64,000 bases of DNA from a virus, in the IMG/VR virus record IMGVR_UViG_3300045125_000119, positions 82,165 through 146,164 of that record, one strand, 5' to 3'. Both the position numbers and the translations under genes were made by a program. Numbering within the stretch: the first letter of the stretch is position 1; every line of letters begins with the position of its first letter. Below the pieces are notes generated by a model that saw nothing but the letters and a program-made list of their open reading frames with translations, had not been told where the DNA came from and searched no databases. Shown here in pieces: positions 62,485 through 64,000 of this stretch.

Positions 62485-62838
62485 GGGGGTGACGGGTTTC
62501 GACGGATTGTGTCTGAGTTTGGGTGGCACGCACTGGAGCATGATCGTCGAAGGCCAGTATAAAAGTCGATCACGCCTTAACCGGCGGGAACGTTCTCTCG
62601 CAATGGCGGCTTGACCGCCAAGGTTACGGCAGCGACGTGGGTAGCGTCTGTGGCTACGCCTACATATCCCGCTGGCTCCAAGTTCTTGCAGCCACGACTT
62701 GAGTGAGAAATGATGCTGTATGCCGAAGTCAACCTTTTTCCGATGTGGTTGATTAGGCGAGATTGGAACAACGGAATAAGCGTGTAGAGGCTCATTCTTT
62801 GAGCGGTTCGGACGAGGGTTCAGTTCCCTCCACCTCCA
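62485..62838 (+). ncRNA. ssrA: tmRNA (ssrA), phage-coded
   Basis: The 5' end GGGGGTGACGGGTTTCGACGG is the tmRNA consensus. The acceptor stem GGGGGTG (62485-62491) pairs fully with CACCTCC (62831-62837), and the third pair is G-U, the alanyl-tRNA synthetase identity element. The T arm is GAGGG-TTCAGTT-CCCTC just before it. CCA is not coded (A then CAT), so it must be added. The tag frame ends GCA ATG GCG GCT TGA (A-M-A-A-stop), with the stop inside the hairpin GGCGG-cttga-CCGCC (about 62605), as in E. coli where the tag ends inside helix 5. The resume codon is not certain: one frame gives ERSLAMAA, and removing one CT duplication gives ALTGGNVLAMAA. 354 bases, a normal length. Confidence 0.92.
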
Positions 62839-62844
62839 CATTTC

Positions 62845-63770
62845 GTCCCAGCGTGCGATTGACGTGGGTGGTGCCTTTCTGGAGACTTCTGGCGTTGCTT
62901 TTACACCATGTTCGAAGCTCCCCGGAAGGGAGTTGCGCGAGGTCCGAGTACGGCGATTTGAAGTTTCACGGTTCCCGCTCAGGCCGCACCTGCGTCTTTT
63001 CCGAGTTGGTAAAGACGGCGTTCGGTCGCTTTGCGGCCGCTTCCGACCGAACGCCTCGACTGTAAAGCAGATTCTTTGCCCGGCGAGTTAACCGAAGACG
63101 TATATGTGGGAATGCGATATTTCCGTTACGCCGGATATCAATTCCCATTAAGGAAGATGGGCGAGTTCGGTTGGGTCTGGATTATTTGCTGACTCAGGCG
63201 CGTGGAAGAGAGCCGAAAAACAGCAGGCAAGCCGCCAAAGCACGGTGCAGAGCCGCTCACCATTGATTATCAAGAGTTGGAATTAGACTTACCGTGACCT
63301 GTTCAGGTATGCAGAACGTCTGGTTGATATATTCCGAAGCTAACGACACTTCAATGTCATATAAAAGTGGTCTGGCCGCATCACAAGTGGCTGGACCGGG
63401 GCCATCAAATTCTCACCAACATTTCACCTCCGGATACGGGCGTCCAAATACGGCGTCACTATCAGTGGCTTTCTGGCACCAGCTATACGGGACGATTTAC
63501 GAGAGAATGCCGGTGTAATCTCGTCCCAAATAATAGCCACATCTGATATTCCCTTTAATGAACATTTTCTTTGGTATAAAATCCCTTCACCACTGGAGGG
63601 AACGTATGTCCTGCCGAAGAAGATCGCCAAATTGAACGAGATTCTGACCGCCAAGCCAAGATATACCAAAGTGCGGGGCAGCGGTATGGACGAAGCTCTT
63701 GCCGTTGAGGGAAATGTCCTTCAACTGACGATGCGTCCGTCAGAAAGAGTTGAGGACTTGTTCAATGGAC
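62845..63770 (+). CDS. Unresolved coding region (many frameshifts)
   Basis: Protein-like stretches change frame often. From 63085 one reads VYVGMRYFRYAGYQFP then LGLDYLLTQARGREPKNSRQ; from 63240 KHGAEPLTIDYQELELDLP; from 63400 FHLRIRASKYGVTISGFLAP, DLRENAGVISSQIIATSDIP and LWYKIPSPLEGTYVLPKKIA to MRPSERVEDLFNGLPTL near 63780. I do not recognise a family. The first 240 bases after the tmRNA (62845-63085) show no clear frame and may be non-coding leader. Confidence 0.35.
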
Positions 63771-64000
63771 TACCAACACTGACGGCAAGCGGTTCGTCCC
63801 GGCCAGTCAAACCGCAGAGAAAATCACGCCGGGCGTGTATGAAATTCAGATGTCGCAGTCCATCGGCAATAACTTTTTCGAGAAGGGTGCCGGTTCTCCT
63901 CAGGGTTGCAGTTCCCCCAGACGAACTCCGAAAAAGGTGTTCAGAAATTCAAAAGTTCTGGGAAAAGGAAGACATTTTCCGTGGTACGGTCTGACCCACA
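63765..64000 (+). CDS. AAA+ ATPase N-terminus, cut by the window end
   Basis: ATG 63765 reads MDYQH, then after a slip DGKRFVPASQTAEKITPGVY with EIQMSQSIGNNFFEK; another frame gives VPPDELRKRCSEIQKFWEKE-DIFR and the first again YGLTH at the edge. The order PA...AEKIxPGVYEI, EIQKFWEKEDIFRxYGLTH is the segment ahead of the Walker A (RGxLLxGPPGxGK) in a group of phage and bacterial AAA+ ATPases of the BCS1/26S-like class. The ATPase core itself lies outside the window. Confidence 0.6.

Noticed and set aside
1-64000. Bacterial chromosome or prophage origin
   Set aside because: No integrase, attachment-site repeat, ribosomal or core metabolic gene; the gp32, UvsX, terminase and capsid-like genes point to a virulent phage. 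It cannot be excluded that a small part is a chimeric join.

Overview
The window looks like part of the genome of a large lytic tailed phage of the T4-like kind. It carries a gp32-like single-strand binding protein, a UvsX recombinase, a DnaB-type helicase, a family A DNA polymerase, a terminase ATPase, a probable HK97-fold capsid protein, ThyX, dCMP deaminase, a T4 gene 1-like dNMP kinase and several homing endonucleases. Genes are packed on both strands, mostly overlap by ATGA or TAATG, and include no ribosomal or central-metabolism genes. hsp20 and speD are auxiliary genes known from aquatic T4-like phages. The host cannot be told from the sequence. Phage identity is inferred from gene content, since no search was run.

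Reading frames are broken unusually often: about half of the recognisable proteins continue in another frame after a 1-2 base slip, even in the middle of conserved domains. This looks like uncorrected long-read indel error rather than decay, because the protein similarity resumes at once on the other side. Gene limits below join the pieces, slip positions are approximate, and a gene described as broken may be intact in the real genome.

Layout. 1-5600 (minus): polynucleotide-kinase-like and RNA-ligase genes, a lipoprotein, a methyltransferase and a DDAH-like amidinohydrolase. 5700-9300 (mixed): Hsp20, a methyltransferase, an anchored thioredoxin. 9307-10040: no genes, but a chain of perfect hairpins, probably a large structured RNA. 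10040-17400 (plus): PolA, Nudix, DnaB helicase, glycosyltransferase, HhH-GPD glycosylase. 17400-28300 (mostly plus): glycosyltransferases, GNAT, macro domain, SpeD, dCMP deaminase, two HNH and one LAGLIDADG nuclease, radical SAM enzyme, methyltransferases. 28300-33300 (plus): capsid-like protein, SSB, UvsX. 33300-44300 (mixed): amidoligase, tRNA nucleotidyltransferase coupled to a 2H phosphoesterase, SF2 helicase, GT25, dNMP kinase, zinc-finger nuclease. 44300-50700: ThyX, HldE, small virion-like proteins, a 20-cysteine membrane peptide. 50700-57300: terminase ATPase (minus), then the PrkA / YeaH / SpoVR set. 57500-64000: small genes, a DNA polymerase III alpha N-terminal half, a repeat-rich scaffold-like protein, a tmRNA, and the start of an AAA+ ATPase.

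How the genes may work together. Replication and recombination (PolA, DnaB, SSB, UvsX, SF2 helicase) are fed by nucleotide enzymes (ThyX, dCMP deaminase, dNMP kinase). RNA-end healing, ligation, 2H and CCA-adding enzymes form a likely tRNA repair set, and the phage tmRNA, which lacks an encoded CCA, would depend on such CCA addition. HldE plus several glycosyltransferases point to sugar activation and transfer. The PrkA-YeaH-SpoVR module, normally a bacterial starvation or sporulation system, is the most striking cargo.
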